Positions 1 to 12,234 of a stretch of 64,000 bases of DNA are shown here, piece after piece. The notes under the pieces were generated by a model. It made no database searches. It worked only from the letters and a program-made list of their open reading frames with translations, and was not told the origin of the DNA. Made by a program: the position numbers and the translations under genes. Position 1 is the stretch's first letter, and each line of letters opens with the position of its first letter. Source of the stretch: Linnemannia elongata (taxonomy: Eukaryota; Mortierellomycota; Mortierellomycetes; Mortierellales; Mortierellaceae); the NCBI GenBank assembly GCA_036320915.1, contig JAXBDG010000005.1:310001-374000 (forward strand). Reading direction: 5' to 3'.

Positions 1-1146
1 CGTAGCTGGATCTGCTAAGAAGATGGAGCATACTCGCTCCCTCACGCGACACAAAATCAGTCAAAGGAATACTCTGCGACTAAGGAGCTGATCAACCAAT
101 CAAATCTCGATCAAAATCAGCCACCAGAAGGGGTCAAACGCGTTCAGACCACGATCGACCCGCTTCGCGTCCTCCGCACTTTAAACACTTTCTACAAAGC
201 AACACCTACAAGAAGACGTAGTACACTGTCAAAGTCAGTAACAAAAACAAAAAATCTGACAAACAACCCTATTCAGGACCCCAACCCCTCCACAACCTTA
301 AGACCACCCATAACCTTAGGACTGGTGAGGACTCTGTAAGACCGACAAGACCTACACTCTTTCTACTGGACAAGGACGTCTTAAGAACGTCGCAAGGGGA
401 AGGGGGATCACTTTTGAGCATGACTTTCAAGCGGCACTCCGGCGAGCCGAGACTATGGAAATGTTGGAGGTGGAGAAGGCTGTCTTTAAGCCAAGTACTT
501 GAAACACCAGCAGCAGCAGCAACAACAGGGTGATTCTATCTTCACAACTTAGGGAATGCGACTCATTGTGTTGGGAGCATGGCTGTAGTCTCGAAACTAC
601 CTTTTCATGTTTTATTCGCAGGGAGTTTTTCCTTCTTTTTCGCGCTAACACCTAACAGCTAGACGCACACATTCAAAGCCTTAGCACAAGCAGATAGAAA
701 GAAAGAAAGAACAAAACGTTTTTCCTTGCTTTCCTGCATAATCATGCCATGCACCCGTACTAGCTTTTTTTTTCCCTTTGTCACGCGCCCTTTCTTTTTC
801 TGCATGGGCGAAGGCGCGCCCTTCATTTGAGTACAAAAAAAAAAAGCATCTTGGCCCACTTGCTTTACTTTGATATCAGCCTCTTCTTTACCCTCAACCA
901 ACCTTTACATGGGCATCATCTCTTCTCATCAACACATCAAACGTACTTTCCCTTTTTCTTGCTCTCACGCTCCAAACCCTTACCTCCTCTCAACCCTTTC
1001 CTTCCACCTTTGACTCCACTTCTCTTTTTTTTTTTTTTTTTTTTTTTTGCAGCAAGTTCACATCAATTTCAACATCCTCCACCTTCACTCCACTTCTCTT
1101 TAGCCTACGATCTTCAGTCCAGAACCTCCCACTAATTACTGTTATC
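1..1146. other. intergenic, left edge
   Basis: I see no convincing gene here. The stretch has a CAG/CAA microsatellite near 508-528 and a 24-nt T run at 1025-1048. The last ~250 bases before the ATG at 1147 are CT-rich, as expected for a fungal promoter and 5' UTR. Open frames are short and low-complexity. Confidence 0.5.
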
Positions 1147-1887
1147 ATGGGTAACATATTCAGCACCAGTCACCACCAAGAACAAACTGCCGCTGCCGCC
1201 GTCGCCGCCGCCGCCACTGCAGAACGCCAACACCAACTCCGACTTCAACGGCAGCTCCAACTTCAACGCCAACGCCAACAACAAGAACGCAAAGCAGAAC
1301 AAGAACGTCAACGCCAAGAACTAGAACTAGAACAAGAACAAGAAAAAGAAAAAGAAAAAGAACGTCTGCTCCAACAACAGGCAAAAGCCCAAGCCGCCCT
1401 CAGCCTCCGCAACCGCAACCGCTCCTCCCTAGTCACCCGCCCATCCTTCTACGACAAGAAGTGTGATGATGACTCGTACGCCGCCGATCGAGATTGGGAA
1501 TGGTACTTTGACAGAGCCCAGACCTACAATGATGACAGTAACGGTTTACAAGACGATCAAGGATACACCGGCTCCGACGGTTATTACCGCATCCCCCAAC
1601 ACCAACGCAATCACCACCACCACCACACTCATCACCGTCAGACCCAAGGTGGCCATGAATACACATGGCGTGGACTGAAGAAGTCGGACAAGGCTTATAC
1701 CACATCACCTACCGGAAATGGCCGTCGCAAGCGATGTCGCAAGGGAAAGAAGGGGGACCTGTACGAGAACGACTACCATGCGGGGTACAGCAAGCCCGAG
1801 ATTTTGGCCATGTCCTCGGAGAGGAAGGCTGCTTTTGAGGTTCAGAAGCTGAGGCGACAACGGCACGAGGGTATTGTTTCTGCTTGA
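1147..1887 (+). CDS. small basic protein with N-myristoylation-type start, unknown function
   Basis: Single exon, 246 aa. I do not recognise the family. The N terminus MGNIFS matches the myristoylation consensus (Gly2, Ser6), so membrane attachment is plausible. Residues ~6-25 are Ala/Gln-rich. Residues ~28-85 are a highly charged Gln/Arg/Glu/Lys stretch likely to form a long helix or coiled coil. Then comes an acidic, Tyr-rich segment, a His tract around 160-167, a basic cluster near 198-206 (RRKRCRKGKK) and a basic C-terminal tail. The ATG at 1147 follows a CT-rich leader and a T24 run. Against chance: the second half (residues 95-246) has balanced, non-repetitive composition. No intron is needed. 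A 16-nt C run begins 4 nt after the stop codon. Confidence 0.6.
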   Translation: MGNIFSTSHHQEQTAAAAVAAAATAERQHQLRLQRQLQLQRQRQQQERKAEQERQRQELELEQEQEKEKEKERLLQQQAKAQAALSLRNRNRSSLVTRPSFYDKKCDDDSYAADRDWEWYFDRAQTYNDDSNGLQDDQGYTGSDGYYRIPQHQRNHHHHHTHHRQTQGGHEYTWRGLKKSDKAYTTSPTGNGRRKRCRKGKKGDLYENDYHAGYSKPEILAMSSERKAAFEVQKLRRQRHEGIVSA

Positions 1888-1891
1888 GAAA

Positions 1892-1907
1892 CCCCCCCCC
1901 CCCCCCC
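1892..1907 (+). repeat. poly-C tract (C16) in the 3' UTR
   Basis: Sixteen consecutive C residues lie 4 nt downstream of the TGA of the preceding gene, so the transcript would carry a C-rich 3' UTR. A similar sense-strand C run of 20 nt follows the questin-oxidase-like gene at 33826-33845. Confidence 0.9.
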
Positions 1908-2315
1908 ACGGTGTTTGTGTGTTCTTGTTGATCATGCAAAAGGAGATAGGAGGGTGTGGAAAGTGATGTGGAAAGTGATGTGGAAAAACTGATGCGGAGT
2001 AGCATCTTTGACGCCCATCGAGAGCTGACCGTTCGAACGTTGCACAGGAGTACTTCGGAGTAACACACGATTTCTCTTTTTCTTCTTTCTTTTTCGGCAA
2101 TCTTTTATTACTAGTTTTCTTTTCTGTTTGTTTTTCTTGTTGTTTTGTTGTTCCTGACCAAGAAAACACTTTTCTATCTCGAAACTCAAAAGACACCCAA
2201 CATCTGTGCACCTCCCCTTCAGCAAGTAACAGAAAAAAAAATAAAGACCAACCGCAAAAAGCATCTTCATTTCTCCATCCCCTTTTCTCCAGCTCCGACC
2301 TTTCCCACCAACAAC

Positions 2316-4226
2316 TCAGTCAGCAAGGCAGATAGTCTTGAGTTCCGTGTAAAAGTCCAATGAATGCTCACCGCCCTCGCGTCCCAATCCGGACTTCTTC
2401 ATTCCTCCAAAGGGCATACGCAGATCACGCGCCATCCAAGTGTTAACCCAGACAGTGCCAGCCTGGATCTCACCCGCAACACGACGAGCACGACGACCGT
2501 TCTCGGTCCAGAGGGAGCAGGAGAGGCCATACTCGGAGTCGTTGGTGATCTGGACGACTTCTTCCTCGGTGTCGAAGGCGTAGATCGTCACCACGGGGCC
2601 GAAAATCTCCTCGCGCATCACTCTGCAGCTTGGAGTCAAGCTATACATGCGAGGGAGAACAGAGTGAAAAATGAAGGGTTAGAAAAACGAAGTCTGTTCC
2701 TTCTAAATTTTCACAGTCAACATCGATTTGCGCGCATACAAAAACAGTGAACAAACGACTTACCCAGAGATGATGGTGGGCTCCAAGAAGTAGCCATTCT
2801 GGAACTCGCCCTGGAGAGAAGCAGGCTTTTTACCACCACACTCAATCTTGCCTCCCTCCTCCACACCCAAATCAATATAACTCCTGACCTTCTCCCAATG
2901 CTCCTTCGACACAAGAGCGCCCAAATTAGTATCAGCCGCCGAGGGATCTCCAACCTTCAACTTCTTGGCCCCTTCAACAAGACCATTCAAGAACTTCTCA
3001 TAAATCGGTCTCTCCACAAAGATTCTCGACCCGCACAGACAAATCTCGCCCTGGTTCGCAAAGCTCGATCTCAAACTGGTCGTAAGAGCCTTCTCGAAGT
3101 CACAATCCGCAAAGATAATGTTGGCATTTTTACCTCCGAGCTCGAGGGAGAGCTTCTTGAAGTGTGGGGCAGAGTTGGCAATGATCTTGGCGCCGGTGAC
3201 GGTGCCGCCAGTGAAGGAGATGAGGGGGATGCGGGGGTGCTCGACGAGGGCCTGGCCGGCCTTCATGCCGGTGCCAAAGACCATGTTGACGACTCCTGCG
3301 GGGAGGCCGGCGTCCTTGAGGACGGAGCAGAGCATGTAGGCGGTCAGGGATGTGAACTCGGAGGGCTTGCAGATTGCAGTGTTTCCGCAGGCTGTTAGGG
3401 AGAGGGATAGGAGAATGGGAAGGAGATTGCGTTCCCTGGTTAGTATAAGGGATTATAAAAAGTCCGTGTTGAAGAGATAAGGAAAACAAGCAGTACAATA
3501 TGGTGGTTGAGGGTAGATGGATCATGGTACTTACCAATGCAGGGGGCGATCTTCCAGGTCAAGAGGTACAAGGGCCTAGTACATGGAAAAAAATATGACG
3601 GGCAAAATGAATGTGAGCACAAAAATCCAGTCGGGGCAGGAAGGGGGAGTGGGGGGGAACATACAAAAACGAGAGTACGAAATCAAGAGTACAGCGAGCG
3701 AGGGACATGGAAAAAGTACGCATAAAATGAAAAAGGCAGAGAGCAAGAAAAGATGCATAACGACGTACAGGTTCCAAGGAGAAATCAAACCCGCGACTCC
3801 GATAGGCATCCTCTGTGAATAGTTAAACCCCACACCCTCCAACTCGGCCGCTTCCTCAACAGAGTGCAAGATACGTCCAGCAAAGAACCGGAAATTATAT
3901 GCTGCACGCGGGATATCAACGCTCTTGGCCAACGAAATAGGTTTGCCTTGGTCCTTGGACTCTGCTCGCACAAACTCGTCTTGACGTGCATCGATCAGAT
4001 CGGCAATCTTGTAGAGGATTCGGGCTCGCTCGGCCTTGGTAGTCTTGGACCAGCTAGTGAAAGCGGTCGAGGCGGCTTTGTAGGCCAGGTCGACGTCTGA
4101 CTTTGTCGAGTCAGGGATCTGGGCATGAGGTACACCATGGGCGGGGTTGAATGTGTCAAAGTAGGCACCCTCGGTGGGTTTGACAAACTCGTTGTTGATG
4201 AAGTTGTCGATTGTTGTGAGTGCCAT
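2316..4226 (-). CDS. aldehyde dehydrogenase, ALDH8 / 2-aminomuconic semialdehyde dehydrogenase-like
   Basis: NAD(P)-dependent oxidation of an aldehyde to a carboxylate; cytosolic, as no targeting signal is visible. Four exons on the minus strand: 4226-3769, 3575-3535, 3391-2764 and 2640-2316. They join in phase to 483 aa, the usual ALDH length. The catalytic pair is present: general base Glu250 in LELGGK and nucleophile Cys284 in FANQGEIC. The motif MREEIFGPV and the C terminus with FYTELKTIC resemble ALDH8A1 and bacterial hydroxy/aminomuconic semialdehyde dehydrogenases, which act in tryptophan (kynurenine) or aromatic catabolism. The exact substrate is inference. Exon 2 is only 41 nt. The downstream neighbour on the same strand is a lipase. 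The start MALTTIDNFIN is the only Met in phase at the 5' end. Confidence 0.93.
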
Positions 4227-4549
4227 TCTGGTTTGCTTTGTTTTTTTGGAATGTGTGTGTGGAAGGAAAGGAGATTGTTGTTGTTGGGGGGAGGATGAGT
4301 GGAGTGGAGTGTGGTGGGGTGATGATGAGAAGAAGAAAAAAGAAGAACGGCAGGTGGTGGGTCGTGAGAAAATGCTTCTGTTTGCTTAAGAGGCAGTTTT
4401 GACCGGGGAAACTTAAGAGGTAAGAACTTTGCCCAAATCAAATAAGCAAGGCACAGGAATGACACACAAAGAGTAGAAGAGGCAAATCATAAATATCAAT
4501 TACTTTATTATGTTATGTAAAGTCATCCATAAACAGAATAGAAAAACAA

Positions 4550-7101
4550 CTACTTGCTTTGTTGTTGCTGCTCCTGGCCATTAATAAAACTATGAGTAGC
4601 AAGGCGCGAAGACGAAGTCCGACGTGAAGAGATAAAAGAATGGCGCTCAACAAGTGGAGACCGATTCGGTGTGTTCAACGCAGAGATCGCAGCGCTACTC
4701 CTGCCATCATCGTCGTCAAAACTCTCATTGCCTTCGAGCTCACGCACCAACGTCTTGATCTCACGCAGCACGGTTCCTGCTCCATTGGATGCCGACCGTC
4801 TAAGGCTCCTCTCCTTGTCCTTGTCCTTGTCCGTCGAAATGTGTCCGTTGAACGAGTGAGATTCCAGCAGTTCCAAGATGTGAGGGTACACATATTTGTC
4901 CAGTCCCTCTGCCCACAAGAAATCTATGTAGCAAATATGGAAATCCGGGGTCAGCACAAGAACAAAGTATGTCAAAACAGAAAATGGCCGGAATAAGGAG
5001 CTGGCGATTTACCCAAGTGCTCATAGGCAGGAACCTCCCAGACACCCACCACCTCAGGAAGATCTGAGAGCAGAACCTGAATGTCAACGAGGGAATCATT
5101 TCCTCCGTAAAAGATGGCAATCGGGGTCGAGATCTGGTTGGTTGGGAAGGGGTGGGGGCAATGACTCCTGCTCGATGACAGATAAGGCACCCTAGGTTGG
5201 ACATCATCATACATCTGGAAGACCTGTGTCCTGATAATTTGGAACCAGTGCTAAAATAAAGGGTGCGGATATATAATTAAGAAAAAATCGTTAGGTCACT
5301 AGACGTTCATTGCAACGTTCATACCAATTATACATAGCGCCAAAGCGCACCTTTGATAAAGAAACTTACAACGAGGATCCTGACACTGGTGAAACTGTAC
5401 AAGTGCTGGTAAGAGACCGCTTTTTGGACAAGACTCATTGAACGAGACCTCCAGCCAAACAAGAACTTGACAGCAAGATCGATCATGGACGCGTAGGTCG
5501 TAGGGTGAAGCAAGTTCTGCCAGAACAGCGCTGCTGTCAAGGGTGTCTTCCTTCCGAGAAGTAAATAAATGACGTTGGGTGCTGCCTTGACAATAGAGTT
5601 GACCAACCCATTATCGAGGCCAGGTGGAGTTGTTGCAGGGGCGAGGGCGATGAAGAGCGAGATCTTGTCGTTCAGGTCGGGGTTGATTGACAAAGAAGCG
5701 AAAGCCTGTGCAGTTCCCTGAGAGAATCCAATGTAGACGAGAGAAGGAGCTCCTGTCCTGTTCAAAATATACTATTGTATTAACAGACAACAACACAACA
5801 AAGGTCAGTAAACAGAGCTATGAGCAATCGGCGTAGAAACAGCAAGTAAAGAACAGAACTTACGTCGATGGTGTCGGGCATGTCAAAGAGGGCCAATTCG
5901 TCCATGCTGAAGTCCCAAAACTTTTTCTCGTGAGGCTTGAGGAACATATGCTTCAAGGAATACTTGTTTCCTCGGGCGTTGCCCAACCAGACGTCATAAC
6001 TAGAAAGCATAAAATAGATGACGCCATGGTGTCAATGCGGGCACTTTTTGTGACACAGGGAAAAAAGAAAAGCGAAGCAGCACAAAAATCAAATTTCGAA
6101 GCATGCACACAAACAATTGGCAAACAGCACAACCACAGCAACCTACCCAGCTTCGGCAAGAACAAAGGCCAAGTTTCGCTCCTCATCCAAGTTACAAAGC
6201 CAGACCTCGGAGCACATCATGAATCCATGGTACAAAAGCACAACAGGTTTTATGTAATCACCACCCTTGGTCTTCTTGCGGATTTTTTGGTCCAAGTCAG
6301 CCTCGAGGTCTTCCTCCTGATCCCGCTTATGACGCTCTTGCTGTTTGTTGGCGTAGGCCTCCTTTGTCTCTGCAGCGAGAGGGACACCGTTCTCTCTGAG
6401 CAGCTTGACAATATCCTCGGGAGGGTTAGGTACGATACCCTTTGCGGAGACAGTCTCTCTTCCGTGAGTGATCCGATGCACACCCAGGAGGTAGTTGTCT
6501 TGGGTTCTGACGAGATGTTCTTGCACTGGGTAATTCCTGTTTGTTTGAGAGTGGGGTCAATGGCGGGTATTAGTATTCCCTTGTTTGTGATTGGGTTCAC
6601 TTGAAAGATGTGAAACGATCATCTGAAGTAAGACAAAAAAAAAAAAAAAGTGATCCGTTGATGGTAAATTCCTATCTTACCAGAACCGGAGCATCTCCTG
6701 AACATTGGCGGCGTTCTCCAGGTGCGGTGCCCTTGCCGACATATGGTCGGTGACTACCCAGGGGAATATCCTGTTTAGCAAAGGGAATAGAGATAAACAG
6801 CAAAGAATAACGCGTTAGTCAGTCTTCCTTTTTTATTGCCCTTTCTCTCTTGCATTCGCACGACACCAGTTTCTCCTCTCTCTCTCGCTCTCTCTCACTC
6901 TCTTCTCACTCTCCCCATTTAAAACAAAAAAAGAGCAAAAGCGTACTTTTCAACGAGTGCTTTTCCGGCGTCAAGAATGACAGCGGGGATGAGATACGCA
7001 ACGAGTCTAAAGCATGTCTCAATCCCGAGGATTATGAAGGTGAAGATGATGGACCTGTAGTCTCCAAAGCTGAGTCGAGAGACGATTGGGATGTGGACCA
7101 T
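4550..7101 (-). CDS. membrane-anchored acid / steryl-ester lipase (alpha/beta hydrolase)
   Basis: Seven exons: 7101-6947, 6770-6681, 6536-6147, 5999-5864, 5771-5370, 5250-5013 and 4923-4550, all in phase, giving 594 aa. The family hydrolyses steryl esters or triacylglycerols (yeast Tgl1/Yeh1, animal lysosomal acid lipase). Residues ~10-45 are hydrophobic and suit a membrane anchor. The abhydrolase-lipase lid region begins at NYPVQEHLVRTQDNY (~82). Visible catalytic elements: oxyanion LYHGF, nucleophile Ser274 in GFSQGT, Asp443 in GGND and His469 in AYEHLDF. A charged insertion (~120-150, rich in Glu/Lys/Arg) lies between the lid region and the oxyanion strand. The C-terminal ~120 aa are Ser/Gln-rich and probably regulatory. 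Whether it acts on sterol esters or triglycerides cannot be told from sequence. Confidence 0.9.
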
Positions 7102-7583
7102 CGTCGATTCAGATTGTTGTGAGTTATGTGAATGTGATTGTGATGTGGATTAGAAGAAGGGGAGAGGTTGAAAGAGTGTGTGTATTGGTGATTGCGGTTG
7201 TTGTTGAGTGCGTAAGTGGCAGAAAAGTAAGGGGGTTAAAGTGAAGGTGAAAGGGAAAGTGAGAGTGAAAGAAAGAAAGAAGGGAGGAGAAGGGGTTTGT
7301 GCGCCTCTTTACAAAGTCAGTGAGAGGAAGTGACAATAGAGGGAGAAAAGAACTGACCACATCCTCATACTGGTCAACACGTGAACCATTCTTGGGCGGA
7401 GTACTCGTTTTCATAATGTTACTTCTATCTTGTCCCTCGCCCCACTTTTTTTTTTTTTTTTCTTTCGTTCATCCCTCCCCTTCATCCTTTGTGGCCAATA
7501 CAATTGAACAGTTGAAAACGTCGTTGCTCGTTCCCAGGGCTGTAGATTGGAATAAATACATGTATTAATACATAGACAGAAAA

Positions 7584-9759
7584 CTAGTTCTTCTTGCTAT
7601 GTATGCTGCCGTTGTGAATAGCAGACCGGGACTCCACGGTTTTCATATGCTCAATCTCTCCATGTTCATCCACATAATGACCCTCCTCCTCGACCGCCAA
7701 TCGATCCGTATCCGCAGCCGCCATTGGACCGTGTCGATCAATCACATCGTCCGCCTCCAGCTGAACCACTCGGTGCTCTGGCAACAACGCATTCAACAAA
7801 CAACTCACAATTGCCCCCAGCGCAAACCCCGTATCCAGAATAATATTCACCGAAGTAATCAACGACGACAAGAACGCCGAACTTCCCTTATAGTCAATCA
7901 TATGCGTCAACACCCCAGGAACCAGTGCAGTTCCCAATCCCAACGACAACGACGCTGCGACAATGAATCTCTCCCTCCTTGTCCAGGGCAAGAAGGACAA
8001 GATCCTAATACCCGAGACCACCACACTCGCAAACAGGAATGTCGTCATGCCTCCGAGGACGGAATCGGGGAGCATTAGGAAGAGGGCTCCGAATTTGGAA
8101 AAGACGCCCATGAGGATGAGGAAAACACAGCACATGTATCCGGCCATGGTGTTTGCACACCGGGTGAGCGAGATGATGCCGTTGTTTTGGGCATAGCAAC
8201 TCATGGGGGAGTTGGTCATTAGAGGGGCGAGGAGGCCTGCGACACCATCGGCAAAGATTCCTCCTTGGAGACGTGATTCGAATTCTCGGCCTTCAACGGA
8301 CAATTGGGAGACCTCGCATGATGCGGTGATATCTCCGATCGACTCGACCATTGCCTACATTTTGGTGGGAGGTAATTAATTGGTTAGTGGTCAGTGGGCT
8401 GTCTGTGCATTCGCATTGGTCCTCGTACCAGTAAACAGAAAAGGGGATGACAGGGGTAAACTTACGAGAACATATGTGATAAGTAACGGAATAATGGCAG
8501 GAGGGTAGATCGAAAGTTTGTAAGTCTTGACCCACAAGAAGGTAATCACTGGTGCGGCGTCTAGGGACTCCCTCGTCGTGTACCCACAAACGACCGCAAC
8601 AATCATACCCACAATCAACCCAATCACAACCTGCGCATTCTTCATAAACGGCGATCCAAAGAACTCAACCACCATAATGGTCGAAAACACCAGGAAGCCC
8701 AATCCGATCCATTGGGCAGACCCCCAGGGTGCTGCATTGGGTGCTCCGACAGCGGGGCAGTTGACAAAAGGTCCTGTGGTTGGTCTTGACAGGCAGGGGC
8801 CACTTCCTCCACCCCACTGCTGCATGCCTGAAGTGACCAAGTTGACACCGATTAACATAACAGTGACTCCAGTAACAATAGGAGGGAAAATTCTCTTCAG
8901 CGCACGAGGAGGGACAAACGACAAGATGATGGGCAACAGCGCGCAGACCATACAGGTGCCCAAGTAGGCGCCCCAGGCATCAGGACAAGGCTCAAACGTC
9001 TGTGTACCAGTAGTGGGGTCGACGGAACTCTTGCAGACACCCGACGCGTACATGTTGGAAACAGAGGATTGGAGAACAGGGAGGTAGATGAAACTGGTGC
9101 CTACAACCGAGAGCAACCCAGTGCCGAGGAAGTAGGGGGTATTGGCGACCCTGAAGCGAGTGATTTGGATGAGGGAGAGGAGACCTGAGGTGATCAGGGA
9201 GGTAGAGACCATTTGGGTGCGGTCAGCAGGGGAGAGGTTGAGACCAGTGTTGCCGGAACCCGACATGATAATCGCAGGGGTGACCACACCTGCAATCATT
9301 GCCAACGAGTGCTGGAAACCTAATGAATGAGAGCAAGGACATGCATGCATGCAGCAAAGGCGGCGGAAAGATGGACGAATGAGCACACAACGATCATTAC
9401 ACATGCTAACCTCTCTCCCGCGGACACCAAAAAATAACAGGCAGAGAGTACAACAGCAAAGAAAACAACATACCCATGATGATGGCAAGGACAAGAGGGA
9501 GCCGATCCTTGAGTCCAAAGAAGGGCGGGACACGATGACTCGTGAACCCAGGTAGAGTAGGCATACAGAGGAAGCCATAGTCATAGTCGCCGAACCAGCC
9601 AGAACGAGTCGAGACGGATTCTCGGACGGTTTGCCATGTGGGCATTTTGCCAGTTGTGTGGGAGAGGTCGATGTCTTGCTCCTTTGTCCGATTGGCGTGT
9701 GGGTCGAGGATGTAGACTGGGGTAGTCCTTTTCTCGGGCTCCTGTGTTATCTCTGACAT
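7584..9759 (-). CDS. purine permease, NCS2/NAT family (UapA/UapC-like)
   Basis: H+-coupled uptake of uric acid/xanthine or other purines at the plasma membrane. Three exons (9759-9474, 9319-8466, 8354-7584) give 636 aa, slightly longer than Aspergillus UapA. Family signatures: ESIGDITA at ~384, and the NAT motif AQNNGIISLTRC at ~435-446 (QNxG....TR), whose Gln/Asn line the substrate site. There are at least 12 hydrophobic segments, an extracellular Cys-rich loop (around the CPDAWGAY region) and hydrophilic N and C termini. The cytosolic N terminus contains GWFGDYDYGFLCMP, matching the conserved fungal NAT N-terminal region used in trafficking. The C-terminal ~60 residues are acidic. Substrate specificity is inference from the motif. 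Confidence 0.94.
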
Positions 9760-9938
9760 CTTTGTGTGTATGTTGTAAAGCTGAAAGAAAGAATGAGGTG
9801 TATGTTTTTGTCGTGTGAAAAAATAGGGTGAGGGGTGAAGATGAGAAAGGAAGAGGAAGAGTGGATGGTTGAGATCAAGTCTGAAGAAAAAGAGAAAGGG
9901 AAAGGGAAAAGGGAAATGAAGTATCCCCATCTTTGTTT

Positions 9939-9944
9939 TTTATA
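9939..9944 (-). promoter_or_regulatory. TATA box of the purine permease gene
   Basis: TATAAA read on the minus strand, inside an A-rich stretch, 180 nt upstream of the permease ATG at 9759. The spacing is plausible for a core promoter. Confidence 0.45.
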
Positions 9945-9959
9945 CGTTAGTGCTAGTAA

Positions 9960-11987
9960 CGGATTGGTTCTAAGAAAATACGCCGAGGTGGACAATTCGC
10001 TCCTAACTAGGCCATAAACAAGTCGTTTGGACACCTTCCGTGTCACCACTGACCACTACCAACACATAACAAACACACACATGCTCCATGCGGAGTCATA
10101 GACAAGGATAAGAGAGAAAAGTCGAAGTAAAGACAGCGAAGGCAAGAAGTCGGATAATGAAAATGGATACTCTGCTGTACCTGTTGCCCAGTATGGATAA
10201 CTGCAAAGTGCGGGGTCAAGGTTTTCGTTTAACTCCGAAGGCAAGGGAAAAGGGTAAAGACGGGGTCAGGCGCATGAATAACTCTAAAAGCAAACAACAA
10301 GATTCGTTAGAAAGCAAGAGAGAATAGGTACTCTTTGGGATTGATATGAGTGTCCAGTCGACCTTTCTTTTGCCACTTTTGACACTGTGGTGTTTACCCA
10401 GTGGTGTTTGCTGTTGCCTGCATGGTTGCTGTAGAAGTAGCGGGCAAACACACGTATGTACAATCGAGAATAAAATGAGCACAGAGAACAAAAAAAAAAA
10501 AAAAAAAAAAAAAGAAGTGGACTTCCAATGCTTGTTTTGCTTGCATTGACCCTTCGATCTAGACATTTTTTTCTTCTTTGTCGAGATTCATCCATCTAAG
10601 TGAGGGGTCACGATGGTCACACACAACCAACCAACCTACAAATGAAAGAAAATGAAAACAATAACGGGTCGATGTTTTGCGGGGAAGCAAGAGTCAAAGC
10701 ACTCTAATCATCATCAAACAACAAACAGAGCTGGAACCTTCAACTCTAGAGACTATCATCCATCCTTCGTTCAACCCATAAATACCAATTGCGCCTGTGA
10801 ATCGCCCGCTACAGTAGATGGGGCATTGAGAACGAAGGAGTGAGTGGGCGATCAATTTTCAAGACTTCCTTTCCTTATCGTTCTTTTTACGGCATGCGAT
10901 TCCAATGGCATCTCCGCCAAGATAAAGAAATGAGATCCACATCCACCTGGGCTAGACACCTGCTTGGCCCAAACCAACACCCCAACAGCGTCGGAACTAT
11001 CGACTGACATTATTTATGTTTTTGGCGCTAACAAAACAAAAGGAGCAATGGTATCAAACGAAAAAAAACAATAAAAAGACACCTGCTTCGTTAGAGTTGC
11101 CCGCTTTTTTTTTTTTTTTTTTTCCTCCGCATTTTGCCTAATGTGGAATTCTCTCCTTACTGCAATGACTTACGATATGCCTCACGCACACCAAAACAAC
11201 AGTCATGAAGGTCAAAGGGAAGCGCAGAGGTGGATATTGAGGCAAAGTATCGACGCGTGCAAACGATAGCTGTATTATCCTATATGCCAGCATACAGGGC
11301 ATTGTTGAGAACTGGCGGTGGATCATGCTTGGATGCAGTATAGTTTTTTTTTTTCTTGCCAGCAACCTAGAGAACGCTCGTTTTTTTTCAACTTTGCGAG
11401 GGCCTTGATGATGATTGGGTACTGAGGTGTGCTCCTATTTGTGATCGTCAGATCATCGAAAGAATTCATCCTTGCCCTGCAACAGGGGTTGGTGCCAACT
11501 CTATATCTGCAGGATATCCTTTTCCTATACTTGAGCGTGGACACTTTCGGCGAGAACGAGAGGGGGCGACGCGATGACAAAAAGAACAAGCAAGACCCAT
11601 CGTTTTGGTTTCTCACTTCTCTTTCTCTCAATCTGTTGTGCGTTGTTTTACTCTGTTGTCTTTTTCTTAGACTATGGCATGGCGCTCGCAGGCATACTCT
11701 TATCCTTCCTCCATTTCCTGCAATTCGCCGTGTAACGTCAATAAAAGAAAGGAAAACAAGAGGAAGAGAGCGTACAGTGTAGAGGGAAGGGAGGGAAGGG
11801 GGGAGGGGGGCAGTTTTATGGACCATGCGCCAATAGCAACAAACAAAAAGTGAAAGAACGAGAGAGTCGGTTCTCCCCTTCTCTCCCTGCTTCCTTCTTT
11901 GTCTGTTTTGTTTTTTTCCCCTTTTCTCATAAGTTCACACATGTTTTCATTCGTTTTTTCTTTTCCTTTGTCAATTACCTCAGCGCC
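9960..11987. other. intergenic, no gene recognised
   Basis: About 2 kb without a convincing gene. Poly-A/T runs occur near 10491-10513 and 11106-11123. Open frames are short, low-complexity or contradicted by composition. The left part is the upstream region of the permease. Confidence 0.45.
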
Positions 11988-12080
11988 TCTTCTTCGAAGC
12001 ACCATCGCTCTTCTCTTACTTTCTCGGTGTTCATTGCATTGCAATCATCGCGCTCTTCTGGGTCCATCCTCTCGAATCAC
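11988..12080 (+). promoter_or_regulatory. leader block shared with the second NLR locus
   Basis: About 90 nt closely match the reverse complement of 57054-57140, including TTCATTGCATTGCAATCATC without mismatch. A CAA/AAC-rich stretch follows in both places. The block lies ~1.25 kb upstream of this NLR start and ~1.0 kb upstream of the other NLR start, in the same relative orientation. It is likely a duplicated promoter or 5' UTR exon. It could also be an upstream coding exon, but this copy meets a stop in the frame that stays open in the other copy. Confidence 0.55.
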
Positions 12081-12234
12081 CTATAACGATAAAACCTCAT
12101 TCTCGTTGCCTCAGCAACACCAACAACGCTAACACACTTACAAGACCAACACCTGCAACAACAACAACAACAACAACACCAATGGGACCCAAAGGAACTC
12201 TAGCGCGGTGGTAGAGCCTTAATATGACGAGCAG

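Noticed and set aside
10870..10930. GATA-type sites as nitrogen control of the purine permease
   Set aside because: Only scattered matches more than 1 kb upstream of the permease ATG; no cluster near the core promoter.
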